Shown: piece by piece, positions 16,635 to 24,335 of the stretch
Position numbering within the stretch: the first letter of the stretch is position 1
Layout: each line of letters begins with the position of its first letter
Assembly (NCBI RefSeq): GCF_021129175.1
Contig: NZ_JAJOHV010000012.1
Span: 62,001-126,000 of the forward strand
DNA length: 64,000 nt
Origin: Chromobacterium piscinae
Lineage (GTDB): Bacteria; Pseudomonadota; Gammaproteobacteria; Burkholderiales; Chromobacteriaceae
Reading direction: 5' to 3'
Position numbers and translations under genes: made by a program
The notes under the pieces: model-generated
Told to the model about the DNA's origin: nothing
Seen by the model: the letters and a program-made list of their open reading frames with translations, nothing else
The model's database searches: none

Positions 16635-16969
16635 TCAGCTGGAGCATTGCCAACCCATCGCCGCGTCGATTGCTGCATCGAGCCCCGACTCAACCAGAAC
16701 CTTGTCAGTGCCATCTTGGTCGGATAGTTGACATCCATGCACGACGTAAATTTCCCGCCGCCCCGGGCAGCACCTCGATAGCGCTGGCCGGACTCGATGT
16801 GATGATCTTGCCGGCCGGTCAGCGTGAAACACAGGTGCTGTTTCCGGGCGGTCCAGATTTTTGTCGAGTGGCACTTGATCTCTGCTTCATCGCCCTGAAA
16901 CGGGTCGAATGCAAGGTAGTCGGCATCGCTATACCTCTGCTGGGTGGCAGGTGGGTCAGGGGTTAGCAT
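16635..16969 (-). pseudogene. phage hypothetical, probably frameshifted
   Basis: The frame starting at ATG 16969 reads LAFDPFQGDEAEIKC then HLCFTLTGRQDHHIESGQRY, resembling small phage proteins that begin with a Cys/His segment. After QRYR the protein-like sequence continues in another frame (EIYVVHGCQLSDQDG, then KVLVESGLDAAIDAAMGW) to the stop at 16635. The switch occurs in the GC-run around 16775-16800. It may be a real lesion or a sequencing slip. If the first frame is used unchanged, it would read through into the next gene's frame. Confidence 0.45.
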
Positions 16970-17258
16970 GGGCGGACACCTTTTCGTCGATAGGATGCCC
17001 TGGGCAGCCGCCGCCGGCCTTGTAGTCGAATCCCTTGCACTGGCAGCTGTTCTTGCACGGGTTGCCGCAGCCCTTGTGCATCGGGATGACCTCCCGGCCC
17101 TTGGCCAGCTCGTCCATCAGCGCGTCGATAGCTTCCTCGCGGTACAGCGCGCGGCCGGTGTCGTCTCGATACTCTGTAGATTTTCGGCTGCGCCGGCGCT
17201 GCAGGTCGTTGATCGCACCGCGAACAGACAGGCACATGTAAGTTCTTGTCATGGCCAT
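16956..17258 (-). CDS. Cys-rich phage protein (100 aa)
   Basis: Starts MAMTRTYMCLSVRGAINDL; a helical basic/acidic middle with a C-terminal Cys cluster (GCGNPCKNSCQCKGF, later GGCPGH) that may bind zinc. Its ATG overlaps the stop of the 55-residue gene upstream by one base, and its own end overlaps the next start by 14 bases, so it belongs to a tightly coupled minus-strand operon. Function unknown. Confidence 0.65.
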   Translation of the reverse strand: MAMTRTYMCLSVRGAINDLQRRRSRKSTEYRDDTGRALYREEAIDALMDELAKGREVIPMHKGCGNPCKNSCQCKGFDYKAGGGCPGHPIDEKVSAHANP

Positions 17259-17425
17259 CACTCATCCCCTCCTTTCTGCCGCATCCCAGCCGTCAGAGCC
17301 GACCACAGCTCGTTGGCCTGCCGCCTCGACTCATTTGCAGCGAACTTGCAGCGCTGGCCCTTTTTCTTGCCGCAGTAGCCGCCGCAGGTGCGGCACTTTG
17401 GTTTCTTGGGTTTCGTGGTGGCCAT
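17258..17425 (-). CDS. small zinc-finger-like phage protein (55 aa)
   Basis: MATTKPKKPKCRTCGGYCGK and then GQRCKFA: a short basic protein with CxxCxxxC plus one more Cys, likely metal-binding. Start and stop both overlap the neighbouring genes by a single base (TGATG), strong evidence that it is translated. GGGGGC precedes the start. Function unknown. Confidence 0.6.
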   Translation of the reverse strand: MATTKPKKPKCRTCGGYCGKKKGQRCKFAANESRRQANELWSALTAGMRQKGGDE

Positions 17426-17658
17426 CACTTGCCCCCTTTCCGCATTGCCTCGACCTTTTCGAGGAATTGCCGTGACTCAGCCAGCTTGTGCTCGCTAATC
17501 ACGACTAGCTTGCGCGCCCGCTCCAACAGCGCCGCGTGAGCCTCCTCCCACGAGTTGAAGTACTTGCCATGTTGCGACGGCCTGATGGGTGTCGCATGGT
17601 GCTCAATGATGCGTGGTCGCTGGATATTTATCGGCGGCAATTCGTATTTGCGCATCAC
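17425..17658 (-). CDS. hypothetical phage protein (77 aa)
   Basis: MMRKYELPPINIQRPRII start, then a helical half (WEEAHAALLERARKLVV). It is coupled to both neighbours by 1-4 base overlaps in the accessory operon. No family recognised. Confidence 0.6.
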   Translation of the reverse strand: MMRKYELPPINIQRPRIIEHHATPIRPSQHGKYFNSWEEAHAALLERARKLVVISEHKLAESRQFLEKVEAMRKGGK

Positions 17659-17966
17659 TCGCCCCCTCCCTTCGGCTGCTCGCTCACCAGCCGCTTTCCT
17701 GCCGCGCGAATAGCCTGGCCGATGTCAATGTCGCCGCTGGGCGAATCGTAGATGCAGCCGTCCCACTGCTGGGCAATCTCATCGATCACGACTGGCAGCT
17801 GCTGGCCAGGCAGGATCGGCTCAGCAAACAGCGGGGATCCCGGCGGCAGCTTCTCCCCTTCCATCGTAAGAATTGCCGCCTTGCGCCCGGTGCCATCCAT
17901 TCGGATCTCGGCAGCAGGGCTATGGCCCTGCTGCTGCGCGCTGATGTTGTTCTGAATCCCGCCCAT
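17655..17966 (-). CDS. hypothetical phage protein (103 aa)
   Basis: Soluble protein beginning MGGIQNNISAQQQGHSPAAE with a central segment AILTMEGEKLPPGSPLF. Its start overlaps the stop of the 324-residue gene by one base and its stop overlaps the next gene by four. Function unknown. Confidence 0.6.
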   Translation of the reverse strand: MGGIQNNISAQQQGHSPAAEIRMDGTGRKAAILTMEGEKLPPGSPLFAEPILPGQQLPVVIDEIAQQWDGCIYDSPSGDIDIGQAIRAAGKRLVSEQPKGGGE

Positions 17967-18940
17967 TATTTGCCCCCTTCCTGCGGCAGCCGAGCGTTGG
18001 CCCTATCGATCCGCTCCATCGCAGCCACGATTAGCGCGCCGGCTTTTATCAGATTGCGGCGATCTTCGCTGGGCTTCCACCAGGCTGCATCCCACGGCCA
18101 GGACGGCGGAGGATCACCTACAGGGTATGCAAGCGTGGACATTGCGTAGCAGCCGGCTGCTACTGCCAGGGCGTAAGGGCTGTGCTGGTCATCATGCTCC
18201 GGCGTCCAACCCTCGACCTCGATCTGCCGGCGGCGCTCAGCGGCGATGTCGGATAGGGCGGCAGATAGTGGTGCGAGCTGCTGCGCGGCGGCGAGCAGGT
18301 GGCTCAACGCCCATTCAGCTTTGCCGGCCGGCCCGAGCGAGTAGCCGGGTTTGTCGTCTGGCAATTCTTCCAGCTTGTCCAAAACGCCGCACACCTCGTC
18401 GAAATTGTCGCTGTCGATAAGGTGAACGCGCCCCCCATCGCCTTGCCTTTCTTCGCTGTCGTCTAGAGCGATAGATACCACTCGTGCCAAGGCGACCAGG
18501 TCACGCACCACATCGCGCCACCGATCCGGCACGGCCGCCGCGTGCTGCGGGCGGGTGTAGATGAAAACCTTGCATGCCATGTACCTGCCCGGCAGGTCAG
18601 ATAGGCTGTCTACCTCTGCCTGGGCGGCCTCCTGATGTTCGTACAGTTTCCACGGCGTGACGAACCCCGATGAGTAGCGAGTGCCCTCGCCATCGAAGTA
18701 CACGGCCCACATCTCAGCCACCGCCTCGCCACTCTGTCCGGAGGCTAGCGACAGCTCGGCGCGAGCCGCATCAGCGTCTGCCGTGATGGCCATCTGCGCG
18801 AATTCGCGCGCCAGTTCGCCTGGCCTGTAGTTTTCCAGCCTTGGGATGATGCGAGCCAGTTTGCGGTGAAAATAGTCGGCGTCCACGCCGTAGGGGCTGA
18901 TCCCGTGCTGCGAGCTAGCCAGTTTGGTCAGGGTTTGCAT
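17966..18940 (-). CDS. phage protein with MazZ-like (dATP/dGTP diphosphohydrolase-type) C-terminal domain
   Basis: 324 residues. The last third carries AAERRRQIEVEGWTPEHDD, then CYAMSTLAY and WWKPSEDRRNLIKAGALI. This pattern is common in phages and, as I recall, is annotated as a dATP/dGTP diphosphohydrolase (MazZ-like) domain; such enzymes remove deoxynucleotides during phage replication. The N-terminal two thirds are helical and unassigned, including an AVYFDGEGTRYSSGFVTPW segment, so this is a fusion or a long form. The enzymatic role is inferred from motif memory only. Confidence 0.6.
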   Translation of the reverse strand: MQTLTKLASSQHGISPYGVDADYFHRKLARIIPRLENYRPGELAREFAQMAITADADAARAELSLASGQSGEAVAEMWAVYFDGEGTRYSSGFVTPWKLYEHQEAAQAEVDSLSDLPGRYMACKVFIYTRPQHAAAVPDRWRDVVRDLVALARVVSIALDDSEERQGDGGRVHLIDSDNFDEVCGVLDKLEELPDDKPGYSLGPAGKAEWALSHLLAAAQQLAPLSAALSDIAAERRRQIEVEGWTPEHDDQHSPYALAVAAGCYAMSTLAYPVGDPPPSWPWDAAWWKPSEDRRNLIKAGALIVAAMERIDRANARLPQEGGK

Positions 18941-19308
18941 GCAGCCTCCTCAATGTCCGCCTCGGTGATGGTGTATTGCCGGACGTTCACCACGTTGAAG
19001 AACGTGGCCACGCAATGCTCTGCCTGCCAGCGCGTCAGGAAAGTGTCCAGCTCGGCTTTGGCCTCGTCAGGCACGTCCGGGAAATCGTCGGCAAACTCGC
19101 CGCCCTCATCGTCGCCGCGTTCGGCAATCTGCTCGATCACGTCGTCCGCGTCGATCCAGTTCGTGCCGTGTTCCTGCACGTCACCGACATGTACGACGGA
19201 GCCGGGCTCCAGCTCGTAATCCTTGATCAGCTCGCGCAGGGAGTCGGCTTGGAACGTTTCGCCGTTGTGGCTCCACACTTGGCGGGGTTGGGTGTTGGGT
19301 TGCATCAC
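18928..19308 (-). CDS. hypothetical phage protein (126 aa)
   Basis: Strongly acidic protein starting MMQPNTQPRQVWSHNGETF, with RGDDEGGEFADDFPDVPDEA in the middle. It overlaps the next gene by 13 bases and the previous one by four. No family recognised; it is part of the accessory operon. Confidence 0.6.
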   Translation of the reverse strand: MMQPNTQPRQVWSHNGETFQADSLRELIKDYELEPGSVVHVGDVQEHGTNWIDADDVIEQIAERGDDEGGEFADDFPDVPDEAKAELDTFLTRWQAEHCVATFFNVVNVRQYTITEADIEEAACKP

Positions 19309-19733
19309 GCTACCTCCTTGTCTTCTTTGTCACGCTGCGCTTGGAGCGCGGCCCTGGCGACTTCGAAATGCTCCGGGCCCTGGCCGTCGCCATCGCCGCC
19401 GTAGAGCGCGATGCGGACCACATCCAACGCAAGCTTGATGTTCCAGGTGTTCCACCCCTCATTCGTGAGCTCGGCTCCGAGGCGGCACAGCTCGTCCTCA
19501 GCCTCTTTCAGCGCCTCCTGCATCATCGAAACGGTCTTGATCACCGGCATGGCGTGGCCTTCTGCTTCTCTCACGACGCGGTGCCCGCAATCCCACGCTG
19601 CCATCATGTCCGGTGTGATTGGTCCAGCGTGCTGAGCCGATACCATTGCCCGACATGCATTCAGCGTGCGGGCGTAGGAGGTGGCCACGAACTCCGGCGG
19701 TGTGGTGGTTTTGGTGTTGGTTTGCGTGGTCAT
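19305..19733 (-). CDS. hypothetical phage protein (142 aa)
   Basis: ATG 19733 is chosen because AAGGAG lies six bases upstream; the open frame extends further but without a ribosome site. Mostly helical (MMAAWDCGHRVVREAEGHAM, DELCRLGAELTNEGWN). Four-base overlaps on both sides. Function unknown. Confidence 0.6.
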   Translation of the reverse strand: MTTQTNTKTTTPPEFVATSYARTLNACRAMVSAQHAGPITPDMMAAWDCGHRVVREAEGHAMPVIKTVSMMQEALKEAEDELCRLGAELTNEGWNTWNIKLALDVVRIALYGGDGDGQGPEHFEVARAALQAQRDKEDKEVA

Positions 19734-19909
19734 GCGGTCTCCTTGTGCAGTTCGGGGCTGCCGTCGCAGAAAACTTCCCACCACTGTGCACATCCGTCGG
19801 TATGCGCCACTTCATGGCGCCGGCAGATGGCGCAGGTTCTGTCGTATGGATTCCGGTAGACCCAGTCATGGCGTAAGCCATAAAGCCTGCGCAGTAGCTT
19901 CCAGATCAT
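19730..19909 (-). CDS. DUF1660-like small phage protein (59 aa)
   Basis: MIWKLLRRLYGLRHDWVYRN then RTCAICRRHEV: the short N-terminal helix plus CxxC resembles the prophage DUF1660 family. The start overlaps the upstream stop (TGATG). A longer frame exists upstream but lies within the neighbouring gene. Function unknown. Confidence 0.65.
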   Translation of the reverse strand: MIWKLLRRLYGLRHDWVYRNPYDRTCAICRRHEVAHTDGCAQWWEVFCDGSPELHKETA

Positions 19910-20553
19910 CACACCTCCACTCGTTTGAACTCGATCACCCACACCCACGGATTCGCATTCCAGCTGTCTGGGCCGTTGAGTTGATTCCACAGCCAGTGGA
20001 ATGCGCCTGCCGCTGTCGGGCCATAGCAGCCGATGTCCTCGCAGCTCTGCCGTTTGTGATCGCACGGCTTGGCCTCGCATCCCTCCGCGATGGCGTCGGC
20101 CTCGCTGATGTCCTGTAGCTGCTCGACGCGGACGTCGGTGATTTCCAGCAGGATTCGGCAGGCCGCACGCTGCATGTGGATGCTGGGCCTCCACTTGCAA
20201 TCGCCATCATCCTGTGTTGCGCGGTAGACGATATCGCCAGGTTTCGGGCAGCCGCACGGTGCCTCTGAGCAACCGCATTCGGCACCGACCTTGCGCCACG
20301 TCTCCCGCACCCACAGCCGGTTGCCGGGTTCGCCATAGGGGCATTGGGCGTTGATGAATCCGTGTTGCCACGCCCCATCGACTTGCTGGCTCAGCGTAAA
20401 TCCATCGATCCATGCGTCCAGTTCGCGCAGTCGCTCTTCGGTTACGTCGGGTTGCGGCTTGATGATCCGCCGCGTCTGCGTCTTGGCGCCGGCCAGCAGC
20501 GCGCAGACCATGTCGCCGCTGAACAGGATCGGGCGCTCTTTGATAGTGGGCAT
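19909..20553 (-). CDS. ASCH-like phage protein (annotated as morphogenetic protein in many phages)
   Basis: 214 residues. KERPILFSGDMVCALLAGAK followed by TQTRRIIKPQP is the signature of a common phage family with an ASCH/PUA-like beta fold. It also has PYGEPGNRLWVRETWRKVG, a Cys cluster and a terminal NPWVWVIEFKRVEV strand. RNA or nucleotide binding is expected for ASCH domains but not proven here. ATG 20553 is preferred to 20568 because AAAGG precedes it at good distance. It leads the downstream operon. Confidence 0.8.
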   Translation of the reverse strand: MPTIKERPILFSGDMVCALLAGAKTQTRRIIKPQPDVTEERLRELDAWIDGFTLSQQVDGAWQHGFINAQCPYGEPGNRLWVRETWRKVGAECGCSEAPCGCPKPGDIVYRATQDDGDCKWRPSIHMQRAACRILLEITDVRVEQLQDISEADAIAEGCEAKPCDHKRQSCEDIGCYGPTAAGAFHWLWNQLNGPDSWNANPWVWVIEFKRVEV

Positions 20554-20638
20554 GGTTTTACCTTTCATTCAGAATTGGTCGTGATGCGATTCTTGTAATG
20601 CACGCAACGTGCGTGTATTCCCAATTGAGGACCGCTTC

Positions 20639-20839
20639 ATGACAACCAAATCATTCAAAAAATACGCTTGCCGACCTGCCAATCAGGTCGTCACAATCAC
20701 CATTTATCTGCATCCGCCCTTAACTGGAATCGGCGACGAGTACCTTCCTCCGCAGATTGACTACCAGTGCTCGGCAGAAGCGACCTGCACGCACGCCTGT
20801 AGCGATCTCTGCTATGTTGCGCAGCGCAACCGAGAGTGA
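20639..20839 (+). CDS. small Cys-rich hypothetical protein (66 aa)
   Basis: MTTKSFKKYACRPANQVVTI start and a Cys-rich end (YQCSAEATCTHACSDLCYV). GAGGA lies before the ATG. It is on the plus strand inside a minus-strand block, and its end overlaps the helicase remnant, so the real gene may be on either strand; the Cys pattern makes the plus-strand reading more protein-like. Confidence 0.45.
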   Translation: MTTKSFKKYACRPANQVVTITIYLHPPLTGIGDEYLPPQIDYQCSAEATCTHACSDLCYVAQRNRE

Positions 20840-21149
20840 TCGCTTCGACATCCCCGACGATGACCAGCAGCGCGGCCTCGGCGATCAGCTCATGCCGGAT
20901 GCCTAGGGGGCAGACAATCAGGCCTGGCCGCCGGACCTGCAACACAATCAGACGCATCCACTCGTTCTGCATCGAGGATTTGCCCAGGCCGAACGATGCG
21001 AAGATGGCGCGCCGGCCGTCCAGCACCGCCCAGCGCACGATGTCGCGCTGGTGTTGGTACAGCCGCTCATGCACTGCCGTCGGCTGGATCTCGAAGCCGC
21101 TGAAGCTGGCCATCCGGATCTTTGCTCGCAAAAAGTCGATGTAATCCAT
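20697..21149 (-). pseudogene. N-terminal fragment of a phage DEAD/SNF2-type helicase
   Basis: MDYIDFLRAKIRMASFSGFE start, followed by RDIVRWAVLDGRRAIFASFG and LGKS (Walker A) and then LIVCPLGIRHE. These are the first ~100 residues of a phage helicase family several times longer. After RHELIAEAALL the sequence loses similarity and stops, and motifs II-VI are absent. A deletion has fused the 5' end to unrelated DNA, so the product cannot be a working helicase. Confidence 0.65.
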
Positions 21150-21161
21150 GTCGGCTCGCAA

Positions 21162-21187
21162 TAAAAAAGCCGCCATAAGAGGCGGCA
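21162..21187 (-). terminator. Rho-independent terminator
   Basis: GCCGCC-TCTTAT-GGCGGC followed by six T on the minus strand, immediately upstream of the helicase remnant. Confidence 0.75.
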
Positions 21188-21229
21188 TGTTGAAATTCGA
21201 CTACCATGATGAAAACCACAACTGGAGAA

Positions 21230-21490
21230 ATGAACATGCTGGAATTGTTTGATGCCCAAGTAGCACCTAATAACCTGATCCAAGTTAAAGCCATGCTTGA
21301 TGGCGTTCCCGCTCCTTTTCATGTAGCACCAGAAGTGATTGCTGATATATTGCGCCTTCAGGAATACGATCTTGCATCATGCAAAGCCAAGCTAGAGGAT
21401 GAGTGGGATCAGCTGGCCGATCCATTGGAAAGACTTCTCCGCAAGTACGGTGTAGCAACGCTAATCACATCGGAAATGCTTATCCCGTAA
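21230..21490 (+). CDS. hypothetical protein (86 aa)
   Basis: Starts MNMLELFDAQVAPNNLIQVK; a compact helical protein ending RKYGVATLITSEMLIP. GGAGA precedes two possible ATGs (21230, 21236); the second has better spacing. It stands alone on the plus strand between two terminators, which looks like an independently expressed insert. No family recognised. Confidence 0.6.
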   Translation: MNMLELFDAQVAPNNLIQVKAMLDGVPAPFHVAPEVIADILRLQEYDLASCKAKLEDEWDQLADPLERLLRKYGVATLITSEMLIP

Positions 21491-21593
21491 CTAAAACGCA
21501 CGCTGCCTGGCTGTTGAGGTGTGGATGGTGCAGTTGGTTGATAGGAGGGAATGCAGTCTTAGCTTGTATGGGCAAGTCATGATGTTTCCAATT

Positions 21594-21617
21594 AAAAAAC
21601 CGCCGGGAGGCGGTTTT
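21594..21617. terminator. bidirectional terminator
   Basis: A6-CCGCC-GGGA-GGCGG-T4 between convergent genes ending at 21490 (plus) and 21640 (minus). Confidence 0.75.
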
Positions 21618-21639
21618 AATTTCCTTGGAATCTAAAGGA

Positions 21640-21936
21640 CTAGTCACGTTCATTCTGGTGTTCAATAGCAGCCCATATACCAGCATCTTGACCGCCAGGC
21701 ACATATCTGCCATGGATACGGCGAAGAAAGGCTTCTTCAGCGGTTTTAGTTACCAAAAGCAGTTCAAGATCAAGGCCTTGAGCAGTCACAATCAACTTAC
21801 CATTCTTTGCTCGCTCTGCCTTAAAGCCTGAGAACTCGCACTCGCGCTCAACTGCTTCAACAAGGCCCGCTACATTCGCAGCATCACAAGGATCGGCCGC
21901 ATCAAGCCATTCATCAAAATTCGTTGTTGGTTGCAT
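21640..21936 (-). CDS. hypothetical phage protein (98 aa)
   Basis: MQPTTNFDEWLDAADPCDAA start with a beta strand segment KLIVTAQGLDLELLLVTK. Convergent with the 86-residue gene and sharing its terminator. Function unknown. Confidence 0.6.
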   Translation of the reverse strand: MQPTTNFDEWLDAADPCDAANVAGLVEAVERECEFSGFKAERAKNGKLIVTAQGLDLELLLVTKTAEEAFLRRIHGRYVPGGQDAGIWAAIEHQNERD

Positions 21937-22031
21937 AAATATCTTTCAAGAAAGATGCAAAATGGACAACGATTTTACTCCCCCTTCCCTACTGTCGGGT
22001 GGCTGAAAGTGACACGACTCATAATGGCAGG

Positions 22032-22592
22032 TCATGCGGCGACCCTTTGGCGCCGGGCCTGCAGCGCGGCCTTGTAGCTGGCCTTGGCTTCTTGCTTGGT
22101 TGGTTTCCACTGGCCAGCAACGACGTCTTGTCCCCAATATCTGTTGCGGGTGACACGTCGATAGCGATAGCGCCACTCGTGCCGCCCGCTGATCCATTTG
22201 CCGTCGTTGAGATGGCCATCAATCCATTGCAGTTCACTTTCGACCTCTGGCTTGGCAATCCCAAGGTGATCGGCAAACGAGTCGCCAGTGCATCCATCGG
22301 CGTCGAGATAGTCCTGATAGTTGCGCTGTGCCTTGGTCAGCACTGGCGGCGGTGGCGGTTCCGGGCTGAACTGGTCGATAGCCTGATCGCCTGTGCAGGT
22401 CACGAAGAACCACGGCGAACCGCCGGTCAGCTCGCTGGCCGGCCGCTCCTCCATGTAGCCCATGGTCACCAGCTCTCGGCAGTGATTGATGTCCTTGCCG
22501 CCGGCGACGTAGTGATTGCGATAGCGCCGACCCTGGCCATACTCGTCCAGGCCGCGCGAGTGCTGCAGGATGTGGAGCAGCTTGGATTTCAT
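22032..22592 (-). CDS. phage DNA-binding-like protein (186 aa)
   Basis: MKSKLLHILQHSRGLDEYGQ, then RYRNHYVAGGKDINHCRELV; a basic C-terminus (KASYKAALQARRQRVAA). The layout hints at a winged-helix reader at the N-terminus and a second helical repeat (NYQDYLDADGCTGDSFADHL), but this is not firm. ATG 22592 overlaps the stop of the 36-residue gene upstream (ATGA) and has AGAGGA in front. Confidence 0.6.
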   Translation of the reverse strand: MKSKLLHILQHSRGLDEYGQGRRYRNHYVAGGKDINHCRELVTMGYMEERPASELTGGSPWFFVTCTGDQAIDQFSPEPPPPPVLTKAQRNYQDYLDADGCTGDSFADHLGIAKPEVESELQWIDGHLNDGKWISGRHEWRYRYRRVTRNRYWGQDVVAGQWKPTKQEAKASYKAALQARRQRVAA

Positions 22593-22699
22593 GCTGTAAT
22601 CCTCTTGCACAATGCGCAGCGCCACACGCCCGTCACATACACGCCGCCGGCCAGAGGACGGCGCCGGTCACAGCCGCTGCATAACCGATACAGGCTCAT
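22589..22699 (-). CDS. 36-residue zinc-ribbon peptide
   Basis: MSLYRLCSGCDRRRPLAGG followed by WRCALCKRITA: two CxxC pairs spaced as in a minimal zinc ribbon. The stop overlaps the next start (ATGA), the coupling used throughout this operon. Confidence 0.5.
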   Translation of the reverse strand: MSLYRLCSGCDRRRPLAGGVYVTGVWRCALCKRITA

Positions 22700-22711
22700 G
22701 AGTGACTCCAT

Positions 22712-22736
22712 AAAAAAAGGCCCGCTAGGGGCCTTA
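22712..22736 (-). terminator. Rho-independent terminator
   Basis: AAGGCCC-CTAGC-GGGCC followed by T7 on the minus strand, between the 62- and 36-residue genes. Confidence 0.75.
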
Positions 22737-22779
22737 TAAATATCGATGCCAGCATGTGCAGGCAATATATCAGCAGAGG

Positions 22780-22968
22780 TTAATAGTTATTCCTCAAACC
22801 CTGAAGGACCGCCGAAAAAGTTTCACGGACTGTAACAGTTGAATTGTCATCCACAAAATGAATAACTATGTGCTCATCATGCTGATCGCTTTCCCTTGCA
22901 TAAGAAACAGCACTGGGATTGACCATCACATCTTTACCGTTCTTATCTTTAAAGACTGCGATACCCAT
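22780..22968 (-). CDS. hypothetical small protein (62 aa)
   Basis: MGIAVFKDKNGKDVMVNPSA and HIVIHFVDDNSTVTVRE give a short all-beta protein. It ends before a terminator and begins about 80 bp from the next gene, so it may have its own promoter. Function unknown. Confidence 0.6.
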   Translation of the reverse strand: MGIAVFKDKNGKDVMVNPSAVSYARESDQHDEHIVIHFVDDNSTVTVRETFSAVLQGLRNNY

Positions 22969-23048
22969 AATTTATTCTCCAAATTTAAGGCGAGCTCCAA
23001 GAATATTCCGAACGAGTAAGCGGCGCAATATTCCGCCCTCCCTACAAC

Positions 23049-23510
23049 CTACACTGCCTCGCTCAAATCATCGGCCACCGCCACTCTTTCCACCTCAGCC
23101 TCGGCAGCGAACAGCCGCTGTGTCGGCACCGTCTCCACCCAGCTCTGCAGCGCAGCAACCGTTCGGCGCAGTACTGCCCATTCATCACCTGTAACACCGT
23201 AGTGGCCATGCTGCTGTCGCCGGCGTTTCACTGCAGCCAGCACCGCAGCCATGTCGTTTCCATCCCGGTGACGTGCTGGTGTGTCGTACTGCGGCCAGCG
23301 GCGCAGCAGCGTGCAGCAGGTGTTGGCCAGGAAAATCAGCTCGTTGACATCGTGAGGTGTCCACTCCGCCGCCGGCCGCGCCGCGGTGAGCAGGCGTTTG
23401 ATGGACCGAGACTGGCACCGATCGGCAGTCGGACTGAAAGCGGCCCCCACCGGCAGACCTGGGATGCCCGATGGAATGGAGATCGGCCGCCGTTTGCATT
23501 GCTTCCTCAT
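23049..23510 (-). CDS. phage protein of unknown function (153 aa)
   Basis: Basic N-terminus (MRKQCKRRPISIPSGIPGL) then helical segments DVNELIFLANTCCTLLRRW and LRRTVAALQSWVETVPTQRL. The start overlaps the stop of the 54-residue gene. I recognise no family. Confidence 0.65.
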   Translation of the reverse strand: MRKQCKRRPISIPSGIPGLPVGAAFSPTADRCQSRSIKRLLTAARPAAEWTPHDVNELIFLANTCCTLLRRWPQYDTPARHRDGNDMAAVLAAVKRRRQQHGHYGVTGDEWAVLRRTVAALQSWVETVPTQRLFAAEAEVERVAVADDLSEAV

Positions 23511-23671
23511 GCGTTACCCCCTTCGCTTTCGTGCCCTTCTTCCAGATGCCGCGAGCTGCAGCAGCCCGGGCAGCCACATTCGGCGCGCGGACGGCGCATC
23601 GTCGGGCATTCATCAGCCGGCGGCGCATCCCGAGCAACCAGATGGTGATCGGCGTAGTCCTGATAGTTCAT
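23507..23671 (-). CDS. Cys-rich small protein (54 aa)
   Basis: MNYQDYADHHLVARDAPPAD then ECGCPGCCSSRHLEE: a run CxCxxCC that may bind metal. Both ends overlap neighbours by four bases (ATGA), supporting translation. Another frame is open through the same DNA but lacks this coupling. Confidence 0.55.
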   Translation of the reverse strand: MNYQDYADHHLVARDAPPADECPTMRRPRAECGCPGCCSSRHLEEGHESEGGNA

Positions 23672-23994
23672 GCCGCGATCCGCCTCGAGGCAACGCTGTA
23701 GGCGCGCCGCTTGTTGATGAGCCGTTCCTGTGGAACCAAATTCCCGAGCACCACCAGACGCCGGATGAGGCCTGCCGCGGCGCTCTCATTGATTCCGAGC
23801 CTCCGCGCCACGTCCGGGCAGGTGAATGGCGGCTTGACCTCGCGCACGATCCGCCGCATGCGAACGGCGTCCACATCGATCACCTCGCCCGGCGCCGGAA
23901 GCAACTGCTCGGGCGGGATGCTCCTCAGCAGCTGGAGCAATGAAGGAATAGCCGGCGGTCGACCCCCGCGGCGCATCTGGTTGAGCCCATTCAC
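23668..23994 (-). CDS. winged-helix/HTH phage protein (108 aa)
   Basis: A disordered N-terminus followed by FTCPDVARRLGINESAAAGL and IRRLVVLGNLVPQE, a clear helix-turn-helix with wing. Probably a DNA-binding accessory or regulatory protein acting within this operon. Coupled by four-base overlaps on both sides. Confidence 0.65.
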   Translation of the reverse strand: MNGLNQMRRGGRPPAIPSLLQLLRSIPPEQLLPAPGEVIDVDAVRMRRIVREVKPPFTCPDVARRLGINESAAAGLIRRLVVLGNLVPQERLINKRRAYSVASRRIAA

Positions 23995-24335
23995 GCCGCG
24001 GCCCCCCGCACAATGCCGATCGCGTTCTCACGGGAATCCAGCGGCAACTTGAACAGGACTATCGCGCCGCGCAGCTCGTCGACCAGCTTGTCGGAGGCCT
24101 CGAGCTGTTTCTCCAGGCGGTCGGCCCGGTCACGTTCGTGCGCCGCATCGCGACGGGCCTCGGCCAAGTGCACCGCGAATTCGCTCAACGATTCCGCCGC
24201 CTGGCGCTCCAGGCTGGAATATGCGGCCCGCAGCGCCGTTTGGGACGTTCTCATTCGCTCCAGGCGCGCGGCCAGCTCAGAGGACACGGCGCCGCCTGCC
24301 TCTATGACGGTGATATCGATTGCAATACGGTTCAT
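23991..24335 (-). CDS. coiled-coil phage protein (114 aa)
   Basis: Long heptad-like helix (ELAARLERMRTSQTALRAAY through DRADRLEKQLEASDKLVDEL). No catalytic motif. It overlaps both flanking genes by four bases. Function unknown. Confidence 0.6.
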   Translation of the reverse strand: MNRIAIDITVIEAGGAVSSELAARLERMRTSQTALRAAYSSLERQAAESLSEFAVHLAEARRDAAHERDRADRLEKQLEASDKLVDELRGAIVLFKLPLDSRENAIGIVRGAAA

